From: Psychrobacter fulvigenes
GTDB lineage: Bacteria; Pseudomonadota; Gammaproteobacteria; Pseudomonadales; Moraxellaceae
Length of the DNA stretch: 64,000 nt
Assembly (NCBI RefSeq): GCF_904846155.1
Contig: NZ_CAJGZP010000001.1
Coordinates: forward strand, 3,286,001-3,350,000
Reading direction: 5' to 3'
In this document: positions 37,717-47,416 of the stretch, piece by piece
Position numbering within the stretch: the stretch's first letter is position 1
Layout: each line of letters starts with the position of its first letter
Made by a program: the position numbers and the translations under genes
The notes under the pieces: generated by a model
Databases searched by the model: none
Seen by the model: only the letters and a program-made list of their open reading frames with translations
Told to the model about the DNA's origin: nothing

Positions 37717-37827
37717 AGACCCCATTTAGCTATTTGACCTATTTAACTCATTTATTCGGTAGGCGTTCGGGTACAGCAATAAATTAATGCCCCCGCACCC
37801 CTACCCCATAGATTAAGGATACATATC

Positions 37828-39063
37828 ATGGATTATGCTACGGCGATTGGTGGCGTTGCTATGTTTACCTTGATCATCATGGGCTTGGTTGCCATTATTT
37901 TGGCGGCACGCTCAAGACTGGTCAGTTCAGGCGACGTTACAATACGTATCAATGATGATCCCGAAAATGATGTAGTGACACCAGCAGGTGGTAAGCTGCT
38001 ACAAACCCTTGCTAGTGAAGGTATCTTTTTATCTTCCGCTTGCGGTGGTGGTGGTACCTGTGCTCAGTGTCGCTGCCGCGTTATTGAAGGTGGTGGCTCT
38101 ATCTTGCCCACCGAAGAAGGCTATTTTACGCAAGGTGAGATTCGCGACCATATGCGCTTGGCTTGTCAGGTACCTGTAAAGCAAGACATGCAAATCGAGA
38201 TCGATCCTGAGTTCTTTGATGTACAAAAATGGGAGTGTGAGGTTATCTCTAATGATAACGTTGCAACCTTCATCAAAGAGTTGGTGCTAAAAATTCCAGA
38301 TGGCGAGGAAGTTAACTTCCGTGCTGGTGGTTATGTACAGTTAGAAGCGCCACCGCATGAAGTGCATTATAAAGATTTTGACATTCCCGAAGAGTATCGT
38401 GAGGATTGGAACAACTTCGGTTTATTTGATTTGGTTTCAAAAGTGGACGAAGAGGTCATTCGTGCCTATTCGATGGCCAATTATCCTGAAGAAAAAGGCT
38501 TGATCAAATTTAATATTCGTATTGCAACTCCGCCACCTCGTGGTCCTAAAGGTATACCACCAGGACAAATGTCGTCATGGACGTTCAACTTAAAACCTGG
38601 CGATAAAGTGACGGTATCAGGCCCTTATGGTGAGTTCTTTGCCAAAGATACGGATGCTGAGATGATCTTTGTCGGAGGCGGTGCAGGTATGGCACCAATG
38701 CGCTCACATATCTTTGACCAACTCAAACGCTTGCACTCTAAGCGTAAGATCAGCTTCTGGTACGGTGCACGCTCTATTCGTGAGATGTTCTATGTTGAGG
38801 ATTATGATCAACTAGCAGAAGAATTTGATAACTTTGAGTGGCATGTGGCCTTGTCCGATCCTTTACCCGAAGACAACTGGGAAGGTCCGACTGGCTTTAT
38901 CCACAACGTGTTACTCGAAAACTACCTGAAAGATCATCCAAACCCAGAAGATTGCGAGTATTACATGTGTGGGCCACCGATGATGAACGCGGCGGTAATC
39001 GACATGTTGCACAGTTTGGGTGTCGAGGACGAAAACATCATGCTTGATGACTTCGGCGGTTAA
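37828..39063 (+). CDS. nqrF: Na+-NQR subunit F, NADH-oxidising subunit
   Basis: 411 residues, entry point for electrons. Order: an N-terminal membrane helix (~5-27), a 2Fe-2S ferredoxin domain with C72, C78, C81 and C113, and a FAD domain with R-A-Y-S-M-A-N-Y. An NADH domain follows with [11 protein letters not shown] and [12 protein letters not shown] precedes the ATG. The gene is followed by a terminator, so nqrA-F ends here. Confidence 0.97.
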   Translation: MDYATAIGGVAMFTLIIMGLVAIILAARSRLVSSGDVTIRINDDPENDVVTPAGGKLLQTLASEGIFLSSACGGGGTCAQCRCRVIEGGGSILPTEEGYFTQGEIRDHMRLACQVPVKQDMQIEIDPEFFDVQKWECEVISNDNVATFIKELVLKIPDGEEVNFRAGGYVQLEAPPHEVHYKDFDIPEEYREDWNNFGLFDLVSKVDEEVIRAYSMANYPEEKGLIKFNIRIATPPPRGPKGIPPGQMSSWTFNLKPGDKVTVSGPYGEFFAKDTDAEMIFVGGGAGMAPMRSHIFDQLKRLHSKRKISFWYGARSIREMFYVEDYDQLAEEFDNFEWHVALSDPLPEDNWEGPTGFIHNVLLENYLKDHPNPEDCEYYMCGPPMMNAAVIDMLHSLGVEDENIMLDDFGG

Positions 39064-39103
39064 AGCTAAGCAAACATATCAAAATGATAATTTATGTTAA
39101 ATT

Positions 39104-39128
39104 AAGAGCCTCTATTGAGGCTCTTTTT
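39104..39128 (+). terminator. Terminator of the nqr operon
   Basis: AAGAGCCTC-TATT-GAGGCTCTT followed by T. This is a strong hairpin 40 bp after nqrF. Confidence 0.93.
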
Positions 39129-39360
39129 TATGGGCTAAATTTAATCACTATCAAAATGATGTCTTAAGGCGCGTCTTCAATTCAATCGAAGGATACCTAA
39201 ACGGGCTAAAAATGGCTAAATCTAGCCAAACAGCGTTAAATAGCTAGGTAATATCCCGATATTATCTGCGCTCTTTTCCTTGTTTGACGGCAATTTATCT
39301 CATTTTTATCTCCATTTTTAAAATGAGGACACGCCCTAGTGATAACAAGAAAGGACTCTT

Positions 39361-40161
39361 ATGAAAACCAAGTATAAAGATTTAACTATTTGGATAACTG
39401 GTGCGTCCAGTGGTATCGGTGCAGCGTTAGCCATTGCCTTTGCCAAACGAGGCGCAAGGATTATCCTAAGTGGCCGTAATGAAGAAAAACTAGAAGCGGT
39501 TAAAAAACGCTGTAAACGCGCCAACAAACATATCATTGTGCCTTTTGACATCAGCGATGCCAACCAAGCAACAGCAGCTTACTTGTCGGTCAAAAAACAA
39601 GCAGGGAAAATAGATTGGCTGATTAATAATGCGGGTGTCAGTCAACGCTCGCTTATCATGGAAACCACCGAGGAAGTCGAGCGTCGAATAATGGAGATAG
39701 ATTACTTTGCACAAACGCGTCTGACCCGATTGGTATTGCCAGATATGCTCGCTCAAGGTAGCGGGAAAATAGTGATGATATCCAGCGTAGCAGGCCTTTT
39801 AGGTACTCAATATCGCGGTGCTTACGGCGCTGCCAAAGCCGCCATTCATATGTGGGCAAACAGTCTGCGTGCTGAACTGCACGATCAAGGAATAGAAGTC
39901 GCGACTGTATTCCCAGGATTTATTCAAACCAATATCTCTATCAATGCCTTGACAGGAGATGGTAGCATGCAAGGCACCATGGATGACGCCACCAACAAAG
40001 GCTTAAACGCTAGCGCATTTGCTAAGCAAGTCGTCAAAGCACTGACAAAAGGTGAAGAATATATTATTGTCGCAGGCAGCAAAGAAAAACTGGCGACAAG
40101 AGTCAATCGAATATCACCACCAAAACTGTATAAACTCATCCGTGAGTCACAAGTAAAATAA
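39361..40161 (+). CDS. SDR-family oxidoreductase
   Basis: 266-residue classical short-chain dehydrogenase with all motifs intact: T-G-A-S-S-G-I-G (residues 14-21), I-N-N-A-G-V, catalytic Ser in I-S-S-V-A-G and Y-G-A-A-K (Tyr and Lys). The sequence resembles the DHRS7-like/YqjQ group of NAD(P)-dependent reductases; the substrate is unknown. AAGGA precedes the ATG. It sits between nqrF and apbE but has its own promoter region of ~230 bp, so a functional link to NQR is not implied. Confidence 0.88.
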   Translation: MKTKYKDLTIWITGASSGIGAALAIAFAKRGARIILSGRNEEKLEAVKKRCKRANKHIIVPFDISDANQATAAYLSVKKQAGKIDWLINNAGVSQRSLIMETTEEVERRIMEIDYFAQTRLTRLVLPDMLAQGSGKIVMISSVAGLLGTQYRGAYGAAKAAIHMWANSLRAELHDQGIEVATVFPGFIQTNISINALTGDGSMQGTMDDATNKGLNASAFAKQVVKALTKGEEYIIVAGSKEKLATRVNRISPPKLYKLIRESQVK

Positions 40162-40281
40162 AAAACCGCTCTTTATATGAGTTTGGCTCTACTTTATGGC
40201 TATTAGTGGCAAGAGGTGTAAAATAGGCCAACTCATTTGCATTTGCACTTACACTCACCTTTATCTGATATCAAAGAGCTT

Positions 40282-41412
40282 ATGAAAAACTTAATACCCC
40301 TCTCGTCTCTCCATAAATCTAATAATACCGCCCTATTTAGTGTCATCAGCATTGGCGCTGCTTTGAGCCTCAGTGCTTGCCAGCAAACGCCTGGTTATAA
40401 CTATTTAAGCGGCGAGACCATGGGTACCAGCTACCATATCAGCTATCAGCTGCCAGAGGATATCGATGAGGCAGACATTCAAGCAGCGATTGATGAGCGG
40501 CTGCAACAAATCAATGACAGCATGTCGACCTATCAAAGCGACTCTACCATCTCAAAATTCAACCAATTGGCTAAAAATACACCGATCGTTATTGACGCGG
40601 ATTTTAGCCATGTCCTAGACGTCTCTCGAACAGTGTATCAACAGTCTAGTGGCGCGTTTGATCCGACAGTGATGCCGCTCATTGATGTTTGGGGCTTTGG
40701 TAGCACCATGACCGTTGATCGTTTACAAAGCCCGCCAAGCGCTGTACAAATTGCGCAAGCAAAGGCTTTGGTAGACTTTGACAGCGTGGTGCAAGAAGAA
40801 AAAGAACTGTATAAAACCAAAGATGGCGTGGAATTAGACTTTTCTGCCGTAGCTAAAGGTTACGGCGTCGATGTCATCGCTGATGTACTTAGAGATAACT
40901 ATCAAATCCGCAACTATATGGTTGAGATTGGCGGTGAGATTGCGACCTCTGGTGTCAATGGTCAACAACAACCGTGGCAGATTGCGATTGATGCGCCTAT
41001 CCAAGGAAGCACTGTAAGTGAGCGTCAAACCATCTCAGCTATCCGTCAGCCGATGAAAAATAGTAATCAGATGTATCTAGCAACGTCTGGAAACTATCGT
41101 AATTCGGTGCTCTTAGAAGGCAAACGTTATAGCCACACAATCGACCCAACCTCTGGCGAGCCTATCGCTGGCGGCGCGCCTTCGGTAACGGTCGCTGCCG
41201 ACTCGGTAGCACTTGCCGATGCTTGGGCAACGGCGCTCACAGCCATGCCTTATAGCAAAGCATTAAGCGTCGCTAAAGAGCAAAACTTAGCGGCACTATT
41301 TGTCGTCTTGGCTGATGGTGTCAAACCAGACGCACCTGCTGACACACTAGAGGACTGGCAGGTAGTACAGACACCTGCGATGAAGGCCTTACGTGCTGAT
41401 CAGGTTGATTAG
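40282..41412 (+). CDS. apbE: FAD:protein FMN transferase
   Basis: ApbE, 376 residues from the ATG at 40282; a longer frame from 40237 is unlikely because the N-terminus from 40282 gives a proper lipoprotein signal. The lipobox L-S-A-C places it as a periplasmic lipoprotein. It attaches FMN to Thr in the S-G-A-T motifs of NqrB and NqrC, which are encoded just upstream. Typical segments are M-G-T-S-Y, F-D-P-T-V-M-P-L-I and the C-terminal S-H-T-I-D-P with nearby Mg-binding Asp (A-D-A-W-A-T). Confidence 0.95.
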   Translation: MKNLIPLSSLHKSNNTALFSVISIGAALSLSACQQTPGYNYLSGETMGTSYHISYQLPEDIDEADIQAAIDERLQQINDSMSTYQSDSTISKFNQLAKNTPIVIDADFSHVLDVSRTVYQQSSGAFDPTVMPLIDVWGFGSTMTVDRLQSPPSAVQIAQAKALVDFDSVVQEEKELYKTKDGVELDFSAVAKGYGVDVIADVLRDNYQIRNYMVEIGGEIATSGVNGQQQPWQIAIDAPIQGSTVSERQTISAIRQPMKNSNQMYLATSGNYRNSVLLEGKRYSHTIDPTSGEPIAGGAPSVTVAADSVALADAWATALTAMPYSKALSVAKEQNLAALFVVLADGVKPDAPADTLEDWQVVQTPAMKALRADQVD

Positions 41413-41746
41413 AGGTTGTATAGTCAATCAACTATAGTGAGTCCTAGATAAAAAGAGTACAGCTTTTACGGCGTGCTACTGGTATAAATTTTCTTTGCTT
41501 GCTGTGCGACTTCGTCACTCCAGAGGCTGCATAAAATTCATCCCAGTAGCACTGTATTTAGAATTCACCAATAGACACTGCTGATTTCTAAACTTAGCGT
41601 GATTCATGATGTTTGATGATACCCATGTATTATTTCATGAGTAGTTCCTACAGTCATCCTACTGGCTGTCTTAATATTTGTAACTGACGTACAATATAGC
41701 CGTTTAAATAACTGTTGTCACCGTGTTCTTACACTAAGGATATCCA
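41413..41746. other. Intergenic region containing a palindromic repeat element
   Basis: 334 bp without a gene. Positions 41474-41551 carry a copy of a miniature inverted-repeat element. The rest includes the presumed promoter of nhaD. Confidence 0.7.
41474..41551 (-). repeat. Miniature inverted-repeat element, copy A
   Basis: 78 bp bounded by TGCTACTGG and CCAGTAGCA, arms extending with few mismatches (TATAAATTTT versus AAAATTCATC). The same sequence occurs in reverse orientation at 56433-56508 with roughly ten differences. No coding capacity. Confidence 0.8.
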
Positions 41747-43249
41747 ATGATCTATTCATTGATGGCGGTAGTTTTTGTCTTGGGCTATATAGCTATTGCT
41801 CTAGAACATAACCTCCATGTCGATAAAGCCGCCTCTGCCCTATTAACGGCAGTTATCGTCTGGACATTGCTCGTGATTGGATCAGAGACGTTACTTACCA
41901 ATCAACTCACCGATGGTCTTAGCGCCACCGCTCTCTTAAATACTGAGCTTCGTCATCACTTATCAGAGATTGCAGAAATTTTGTTTTTCTTGATGGGTGC
42001 TATGGTCATCGTTGAGTTGGTTGATGCGCATGATGGTTTTGCAGCCATTACCAACCGCATTCATACGACCAATGCAGTCGCTTTGATATGGACAATTGGC
42101 ACACTTACTTTCTTTTTCTCCGCACTTTTAGATAACTTAACCACCACCATTGTCATGGTCTCACTGCTACGCAAGCTAGTAGCAAGTAAGCAAATGCGCT
42201 TGTGGTTTGTCGGTACGGTCGTCGTATGTGCTAACGCTGGCGGTGCTTGGTCACCGATTGGCGACGTGACCACCACCATGCTGTGGATTGGTAATCAAAT
42301 CACTGCCAGCCACATCATTGTTAATTTAATCGTTCCAAGCTTGGTCGCTGCTATTGTGCCACTCTTGATACTGACGTTTATGTTCCGAGGTAAAGAGGTA
42401 CACAGACCAAAACCTGCGAAAGCCCCTATTGAGTCCTCAAACGTCAACTATCTTGGCGAGTACACGGTCGCCTCCGCTATGGCGATAAACGGTATAGAAG
42501 AGAAGCAAGTAAAGCTCCTTGAGGCCTACTCAAATGGAGAAAGCAGTGCAGCAGAACCCAATCCGCTTGATGCTGTGACGCCAAAGATGCGTATCAGCAT
42601 CTTGGCATTGGGTCTTGGCGCACTGGCCTTTGTCCCTGTGTTCAAAACCTTGACCCAGCTGCCCCCTTATATGGGTATTTTATTCGGTGTTGGGGTACTT
42701 TGGGTGTTTACTGAGCTGGTGCATCGTCATGATCAATGGCATGTCAAACAGCAAATGACGGTCGTTGGCGTCCTTACCCGAGTCGACATGTCTAGTATTT
42801 TGTTCTTTTTAGGCATTTTGTTGGCAGTCTCTGCACTCGCCACCGCTGGTCACTTGATCGATATGGCGACATGGCTCGATGATACCTTTGGCAACTTATA
42901 TGTTATCAACATATTAATCGGTCTGTTGTCATCATTGGTAGATAACGTGCCACTGGTAGCAGGTGCGATGAAAATGTATCCACTACTCACCGACTCTGCG
43001 TTGGCAGGACTGACTGGTGATGAGCTGGCACGACAAAGCATGTTCTTACAAGACGGTGCATTTTGGCACTTCTTGGCTTACTGTGCAGGTGTTGGCGGTA
43101 GCTGCTTAATCATTGGTTCAGCAGCGGGTGTAGCAGCTATGGGTATGGAGAAAATATCATTTATGTGGTATCTCAAACATATCAGCGCTCTGGCACTTGT
43201 GGGTTACTTGGCAGGTGCTGCTACCTATATCGCTATGCATGTTATGTAA
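41747..43249 (+). CDS. nhaD: NhaD-type Na+/H+ antiporter
   Basis: 500-residue membrane protein of the NhaD / arsenite-permease-like superfamily, with 11 to 13 hydrophobic helices. Diagnostic parts are F-F-S-A-L-L-D-N-L-T-T-T-I-V (first re-entrant motif), G-G-A-W-S-P-I-G-D-V-T-T-T-M and V-D-N-V-P-L-V-A-G-A-M in the second half. It exchanges Na+ or Li+ for H+. Placed between apbE and nqrM, it would use or balance the Na+ gradient made by NQR. AAGGA lies before the ATG. Confidence 0.92.
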   Translation: MIYSLMAVVFVLGYIAIALEHNLHVDKAASALLTAVIVWTLLVIGSETLLTNQLTDGLSATALLNTELRHHLSEIAEILFFLMGAMVIVELVDAHDGFAAITNRIHTTNAVALIWTIGTLTFFFSALLDNLTTTIVMVSLLRKLVASKQMRLWFVGTVVVCANAGGAWSPIGDVTTTMLWIGNQITASHIIVNLIVPSLVAAIVPLLILTFMFRGKEVHRPKPAKAPIESSNVNYLGEYTVASAMAINGIEEKQVKLLEAYSNGESSAAEPNPLDAVTPKMRISILALGLGALAFVPVFKTLTQLPPYMGILFGVGVLWVFTELVHRHDQWHVKQQMTVVGVLTRVDMSSILFFLGILLAVSALATAGHLIDMATWLDDTFGNLYVINILIGLLSSLVDNVPLVAGAMKMYPLLTDSALAGLTGDELARQSMFLQDGAFWHFLAYCAGVGGSCLIIGSAAGVAAMGMEKISFMWYLKHISALALVGYLAGAATYIAMHVM

Positions 43250-43369
43250 ACTTGTAACAGCTTTGTTTAGCTAGACATTATCTAGACCAAGCAACTATGG
43301 TAGAATAGAGGGATAAATCCAATAACAGTCTGCAGTAAATAGTAGGCTGAATAAGTCGAGGATCCCTCT

Positions 43370-43615
43370 ATGCTTAGCCAACTACTTCCTATGCTCGCTA
43401 TTACCTTTACCGTATTCGTATTGTTCTTTGTCTTTATGGGTATCGGTTATATGGTCAAAAAAAAGCCACTTAGAGGCTCTTGTGGTGGCGTTGCCAAATT
43501 GATGGGCGATGAAAACTGCTCGTTTTGCGGGAATGATCCTAATAAATGCGACTCTATCATCTCTGAACAACAAGAAAACGCGCTAAAAGCGGCACAGTTG
43601 GGCAAGTCTGTATAA
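43370..43615 (+). CDS. nqrM: Na+-NQR maturation factor NqrM
   Basis: 81 residues (DUF539). One N-terminal membrane helix is followed by a cytoplasmic tail with four cysteines (C38, C50, C53, C60). The family is needed to assemble NQR, probably by delivering iron to the NqrD/NqrE site. The length and Cys spacing fit. It normally follows apbE; here nhaD lies between. Confidence 0.93.
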   Translation: MLSQLLPMLAITFTVFVLFFVFMGIGYMVKKKPLRGSCGGVAKLMGDENCSFCGNDPNKCDSIISEQQENALKAAQLGKSV

Positions 43616-43668
43616 ACGCCTCGCTTGTTACCATTCTCTGGTAATGTGTACTTACTCTCTCTTCTTAT

Positions 43669-43716
43669 AATAGCGTCAAATCCTTTTAATACCTTAAAAG
43701 TGACTGGCGCTATTTT
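43669..43716 (+). terminator. Possible terminator after nqrM
   Basis: Imperfect hairpin with arms AATAGCGTCA and TGGCGCTATT and an inner CTTTTAA/TTAAAAG pair, followed by only a short T run. Confidence 0.45.
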
Positions 43717-43963
43717 AAATTGCACAATCCCATTCTTTTAAAGCAAATACCCATTTACTATGCTGACTCTATCTAATAGAGTGGTAAGCTTAGTACTTGA
43801 CTGGTGTTCTGCCAGTATATTCCTAATGCTGATTCATTCTGTCAGTCACCATCTAGGTGAGATTTCTTTGGTGTTATTTCATAAGCGGTGGTTAGAGTCT
43901 GGTCTATTCAGCGCTTGTTAATGACGTATCTTTTTTTAATCTAACTCTAATAGTCGTGCTGCT
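43717..43963. other. Intergenic region, nothing recognised
   Basis: About 250 bp between nqrM and the MFS gene. No gene, terminator or clear promoter consensus beyond AT-rich sequence. Confidence 0.4.
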
Positions 43964-45220
43964 ATGTCTACCCCCTCTAATATGCAATCTCAGTCTCACT
44001 CAAATACCGCAAAGCCATTTAAGCTGCCCTCTGAAAAGTTTACTTTTTGGTTGGTACTGTGCGCCATCATCTTGCTGGCGACCAATATGCGTGCGCCTAT
44101 CGTCGCGCTCGGTTCCATTGCCCCTGTTGTGCAAGAGGCGCTAAATATCTCTGAGACTCAAATCGGTTGGTTAGGTGCAGTGCCGATGTTAGGCTTTGCG
44201 GTAGGGTCGTTTATCTCGCCTGCTATTGGCAAGCGTTTTGGGCTTGAGAATACATTGATTGCGATGATTGCACTGCTCACTTTAGGTATGGTAGTGCGTT
44301 CAGTCATTCCGACTTGGATTGGGTTTTTGAGTGGTACGATAATTCTTACCTTAGCCATCGGATTTGCCAATACGCTAGCGGCGCCAGTGATCAAGCAGCG
44401 CACACCCAATCACATTCCTCTCATTACCGGCTTATTTAGTCTCACGATGACGGTGAGCGCTGGAGTCGTCGCTGGTGTGGTGCTACCACTGTCTGAGTAT
44501 GTGGGCTGGCAATGGGCGCTTGGTGGTTGGTCAATCTTGGGGTTTTTTGCCATTGTTATTTGGGTGCTTTTGCGTTTGCGCTTGGGTTCATCCAATCATC
44601 AACCCGTCACTTTAATACCTCAGGGTTCATCTGATATATCCATTTGGCGCAACGCCTTTGCCTGGCAAATCGCTATTTTTATGGGTCTTCAATCTTTGCT
44701 ATTTTATACTGTCGCCAGTTTCTTACCCTCTATTTGGGTTAGCAAAGGGCTTTCGGCGGTGAAAGCGGGGCAAATGAACGCAGTATTCCAGTTTATGGCA
44801 CCAGTCGCTATTTTAAGTTTAACGTGGCTCATTAATCGTGGCCGCCCTATTCAAGCCTTAGCCATATTGGCAGCGGTTTTAAATGTAATAGGCATATTTG
44901 GGGTCAGCTACCTGTCGCCTGACTTGGCTTGGTTGTGGTCAGCATTTATGGGTATGGGTTGCTCGGCGATTTTTACCTTAAGTATGATGCTGTTTTCTAT
45001 GCGTACTTATACGCCCAATCAATCAAGTGAGCTGTCGGGTATGGCACAAACTGTGGGTTATTTGATTGCGTTTTTCGGCCCACTCGGTACGGGTTGGCTA
45101 CATGAAGCGACAGACAGTTGGGACTTACCATTATTAATCATGCTGGTATTAATGATTACTAATGTGGTCTTTGCTTGGATGATCAGCCGTCCAGTGATGG
45201 TCGATGGTCGTCCTGCTTAG
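43964..45220 (+). CDS. MFS transporter, CynX/NimT-like
   Basis: 418-residue, 12-helix major facilitator of the cyanate/nitroimidazole (CynX/NimT) subfamily. N-A-T-N-M-R-A-P-I-V-A-L-G in helix 1 is typical. A-V-P-M-L-G-F-A-V-G-S-F and G-N-T-type helix 4 motifs are present. Members carry small anions or aromatic solutes; the substrate cannot be read from sequence. A polar 30-residue N-terminal extension rich in Ser/Gln precedes helix 1. Weak ribosome-binding site. It stands alone. Confidence 0.87.
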   Translation: MSTPSNMQSQSHSNTAKPFKLPSEKFTFWLVLCAIILLATNMRAPIVALGSIAPVVQEALNISETQIGWLGAVPMLGFAVGSFISPAIGKRFGLENTLIAMIALLTLGMVVRSVIPTWIGFLSGTIILTLAIGFANTLAAPVIKQRTPNHIPLITGLFSLTMTVSAGVVAGVVLPLSEYVGWQWALGGWSILGFFAIVIWVLLRLRLGSSNHQPVTLIPQGSSDISIWRNAFAWQIAIFMGLQSLLFYTVASFLPSIWVSKGLSAVKAGQMNAVFQFMAPVAILSLTWLINRGRPIQALAILAAVLNVIGIFGVSYLSPDLAWLWSAFMGMGCSAIFTLSMMLFSMRTYTPNQSSELSGMAQTVGYLIAFFGPLGTGWLHEATDSWDLPLLIMLVLMITNVVFAWMISRPVMVDGRPA

Positions 45221-45331
45221 CTTAAGATGTGTTTGATATATCAGTCGCTAGCAGCAGTCACTAGTAATACTGATTTGTGATTTGTCATTTATCAGACACG
45301 CTCGAATACTTATAAACTCAAAGGAATGAAG

Positions 45332-46381
45332 ATGAGTCACTCTACCCAGCAAAATAAAACTGATACTGAAAGCCAAGTTGAGCTATTACCCGCTGTTGCT
45401 AACTATCTACAAGTATTAAATGAGCAGGTGCTACCCACATTTATACAAACAGGCAGTGTTCCAAATGCCATTAATGCCAGAGAGGGTTTGGCAAATTTAA
45501 CCCATACCTTTGTCACTGAGACAGTGGATATGGCGCTAATAGTCGATGACATCATTGACTGTGATGCACCAACTGGCGATGCTTATGATGTACCAGTACG
45601 CCTTTTTTATCCCAGCTTGCCGTCAGATGCAGCAAACCAAACTGAGTTAACGCCACTACCCGTGATGTTGTATTTTCATGGTGGCGGTGGTACCGCGGGC
45701 AGCGTCTCTGTTTACCATCAAATCTTATGCCGTATGGCAAAGCATACAGGGCACATTATTATTGCGCCAGAATACCGCCTTGCACCAGAAAACCCTTATC
45801 CTTACGCCCAAAACGATGCTTGTACTACTTTACTTGGATTAAATAAACTACTGACCAGACGTAAAATTAGTGCGGCAGGGAGAGTTGTTGTAGCAGGAGA
45901 CAGTCATGGTGGAGCTTTGGTGACTAACCTGCTACGCGACCCTAGAATAATAGAGTCAGGCGTAATAAATGATATCAGCGCGCAAGTACTGATATATCCA
46001 AGTGTTGACTTTACCATGAGCTGCCCTTCTATTAATAAATACGCCAATGGTTATTTGCTCAGTCGAGCGCGTATCGGCTGGTATTTTGATCAGTATTTTC
46101 AGCACGGTGAAGACAGACAGTCAAAATCTGCTCTATTTGCCAGTCGAGATGAGCTGGCACATCAGCCACCCGCGCTTATTATCAATGCAGCGGTTGATCC
46201 TTTATATGATGAAGGCGTCGCCTATGCCGCCAAACTTAGCGAAGCTGGCGTTGATACGCAGCACATGACTTTTGATAAGGTCATTCATGCTTATCTAAAT
46301 ATGGAAAATCTCAATCCTGACATTTGCCAGCAAACTTATCAGACTATAAGTGAGTTTTTGGGTAGCAAAAGTTCTGAATAA
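45332..46381 (+). CDS. Alpha/beta-hydrolase, hormone-sensitive-lipase-like esterase
   Basis: 349 residues from ATG 45332; an ATG 6 bp earlier touches the AAGGA site and is unlikely. Classic HSL family signs: oxyanion H-G-G-G-G-T (residues ~112-117), nucleophile G-D-S-H-G-G, acid in N-A-A-V-D-P-L-Y-D-E-G and catalytic His in V-I-H-A-Y. No signal peptide, so it is probably cytoplasmic. The family hydrolyses short and medium acyl esters. Next gene is 140 bp away. Confidence 0.9.
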   Translation: MSHSTQQNKTDTESQVELLPAVANYLQVLNEQVLPTFIQTGSVPNAINAREGLANLTHTFVTETVDMALIVDDIIDCDAPTGDAYDVPVRLFYPSLPSDAANQTELTPLPVMLYFHGGGGTAGSVSVYHQILCRMAKHTGHIIIAPEYRLAPENPYPYAQNDACTTLLGLNKLLTRRKISAAGRVVVAGDSHGGALVTNLLRDPRIIESGVINDISAQVLIYPSVDFTMSCPSINKYANGYLLSRARIGWYFDQYFQHGEDRQSKSALFASRDELAHQPPALIINAAVDPLYDEGVAYAAKLSEAGVDTQHMTFDKVIHAYLNMENLNPDICQQTYQTISEFLGSKSSE

Positions 46382-46522
46382 CGCTAACCAATCTTCGACA
46401 GCCAGCCGTTATCAAAATTGTTAAGGTGTTTGATAGTTTGGTCATAGTATCAACTACTTGTGAATATCAAGCCCGCCCTAATATAAAGCACATACTGCCA
46501 ATAAATATGTAACGGAACCACT

Positions 46523-47347
46523 ATGTCATTGCCTTTAACAAAGCCTTATTTATCCAAATTTTCATCAAAGAAACTTAGCTTAGCGCTACTAACTAGCTTA
46601 GCACTGATGGCCTGTAGTCCAGCTGCTGATACTGATACTGATACTGATTCTAATGCTGACGCGAACGACCCTGTCGTAGATGCGCCTCAAGTAGAAGTAA
46701 TTAATAATGCTACTAATGAAGTTTCACGTGAAACAAGTACTGAGCAAGAGAATGTCGTAGCGATTGAGCAACCTATTACTATTTTGGCGCTTGGCGATTC
46801 CTTGACCGAAGGCTTGGGCGTCGACCCTGATGACAACTACCCTGCGCAACTAGAAGCCAAGTTAAAACAGATGGGTTATACCAATGTCAAAGTGGTCAAT
46901 TCAGGTCTCAGCGGTGAAACCAGTACTGGGCTTGTCAATCGTTTGGACTGGGTGGCGCAAACTCAGCCTGATATCACTATTTTGACCATTGGCGCAAACG
47001 ACGCCATGCGTGGTATCGATGTGGCAACGGTTGAAGCCAATATCCGTACGGCAGTTAAGCATCTGCAAGATAATGGTAGCGAGGTTATCTTGGGCGGTAT
47101 GCAGATTTATGAGAATTTGGGTTCTGACTATGTGCAGTCGTTTGCAGCGATATATCCTCGCGTCGCTAAAGATATGGATTTGACTTTGATTCCTTTTTTC
47201 TTGGATAAAGTAGGCGGTGACCCTGAGCTAAATCAAGCCGATGCCATTCATCCAACCAAAGATGGCTATACCATTATCGTTAATGATAATATTTTGCCAA
47301 TCTTAACGCCTGAACTTGAAGCCTTTGTAGAGAGCGAAAACAACTGA
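46523..47347 (+). CDS. tesA: TesA-like arylesterase / lysophospholipase lipoprotein
   Basis: SGNH hydrolase of 274 residues. A lipoprotein signal with lipobox L-M-A-C is followed by an Asp/Thr-rich linker with (D-T)n repeats. The catalytic blocks are G-D-S-L-T-E-G (block I), S-G-x-S-G-E-T-S (II), G-A-N-D-A-M-R-G (III) and D-A-I-H-P-T (V, Asp/His). In E. coli, TesA is periplasmic thioesterase/lysophospholipase and its gene neighbours ybbA-ybbP. The same link holds here, with the three genes reading in one direction instead of divergently. Lipid anchoring differs from E. coli TesA. Confidence 0.9.
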   Translation: MSLPLTKPYLSKFSSKKLSLALLTSLALMACSPAADTDTDTDSNADANDPVVDAPQVEVINNATNEVSRETSTEQENVVAIEQPITILALGDSLTEGLGVDPDDNYPAQLEAKLKQMGYTNVKVVNSGLSGETSTGLVNRLDWVAQTQPDITILTIGANDAMRGIDVATVEANIRTAVKHLQDNGSEVILGGMQIYENLGSDYVQSFAAIYPRVAKDMDLTLIPFFLDKVGGDPELNQADAIHPTKDGYTIIVNDNILPILTPELEAFVESENN

Positions 47348-47416
47348 TTTGACTGACTTAATAACACCTAACAAGCCAGCGCAAATAACTGACCATACGT
47401 CAACTGAGACCCTGTA

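Noticed and set aside
40237..40281. Longer N-terminus for apbE
   Set aside because: The start at 40282 gives a regular lipoprotein signal; the longer version puts extra polar residues before it.
46620..46665. Repeated ACTGAT units in the TesA-like gene as a CRISPR-like or phase-variation tract
   Set aside because: Only a short in-frame Asp-Thr linker in 6-bp units; length changes would stay in frame, so no phase switching.
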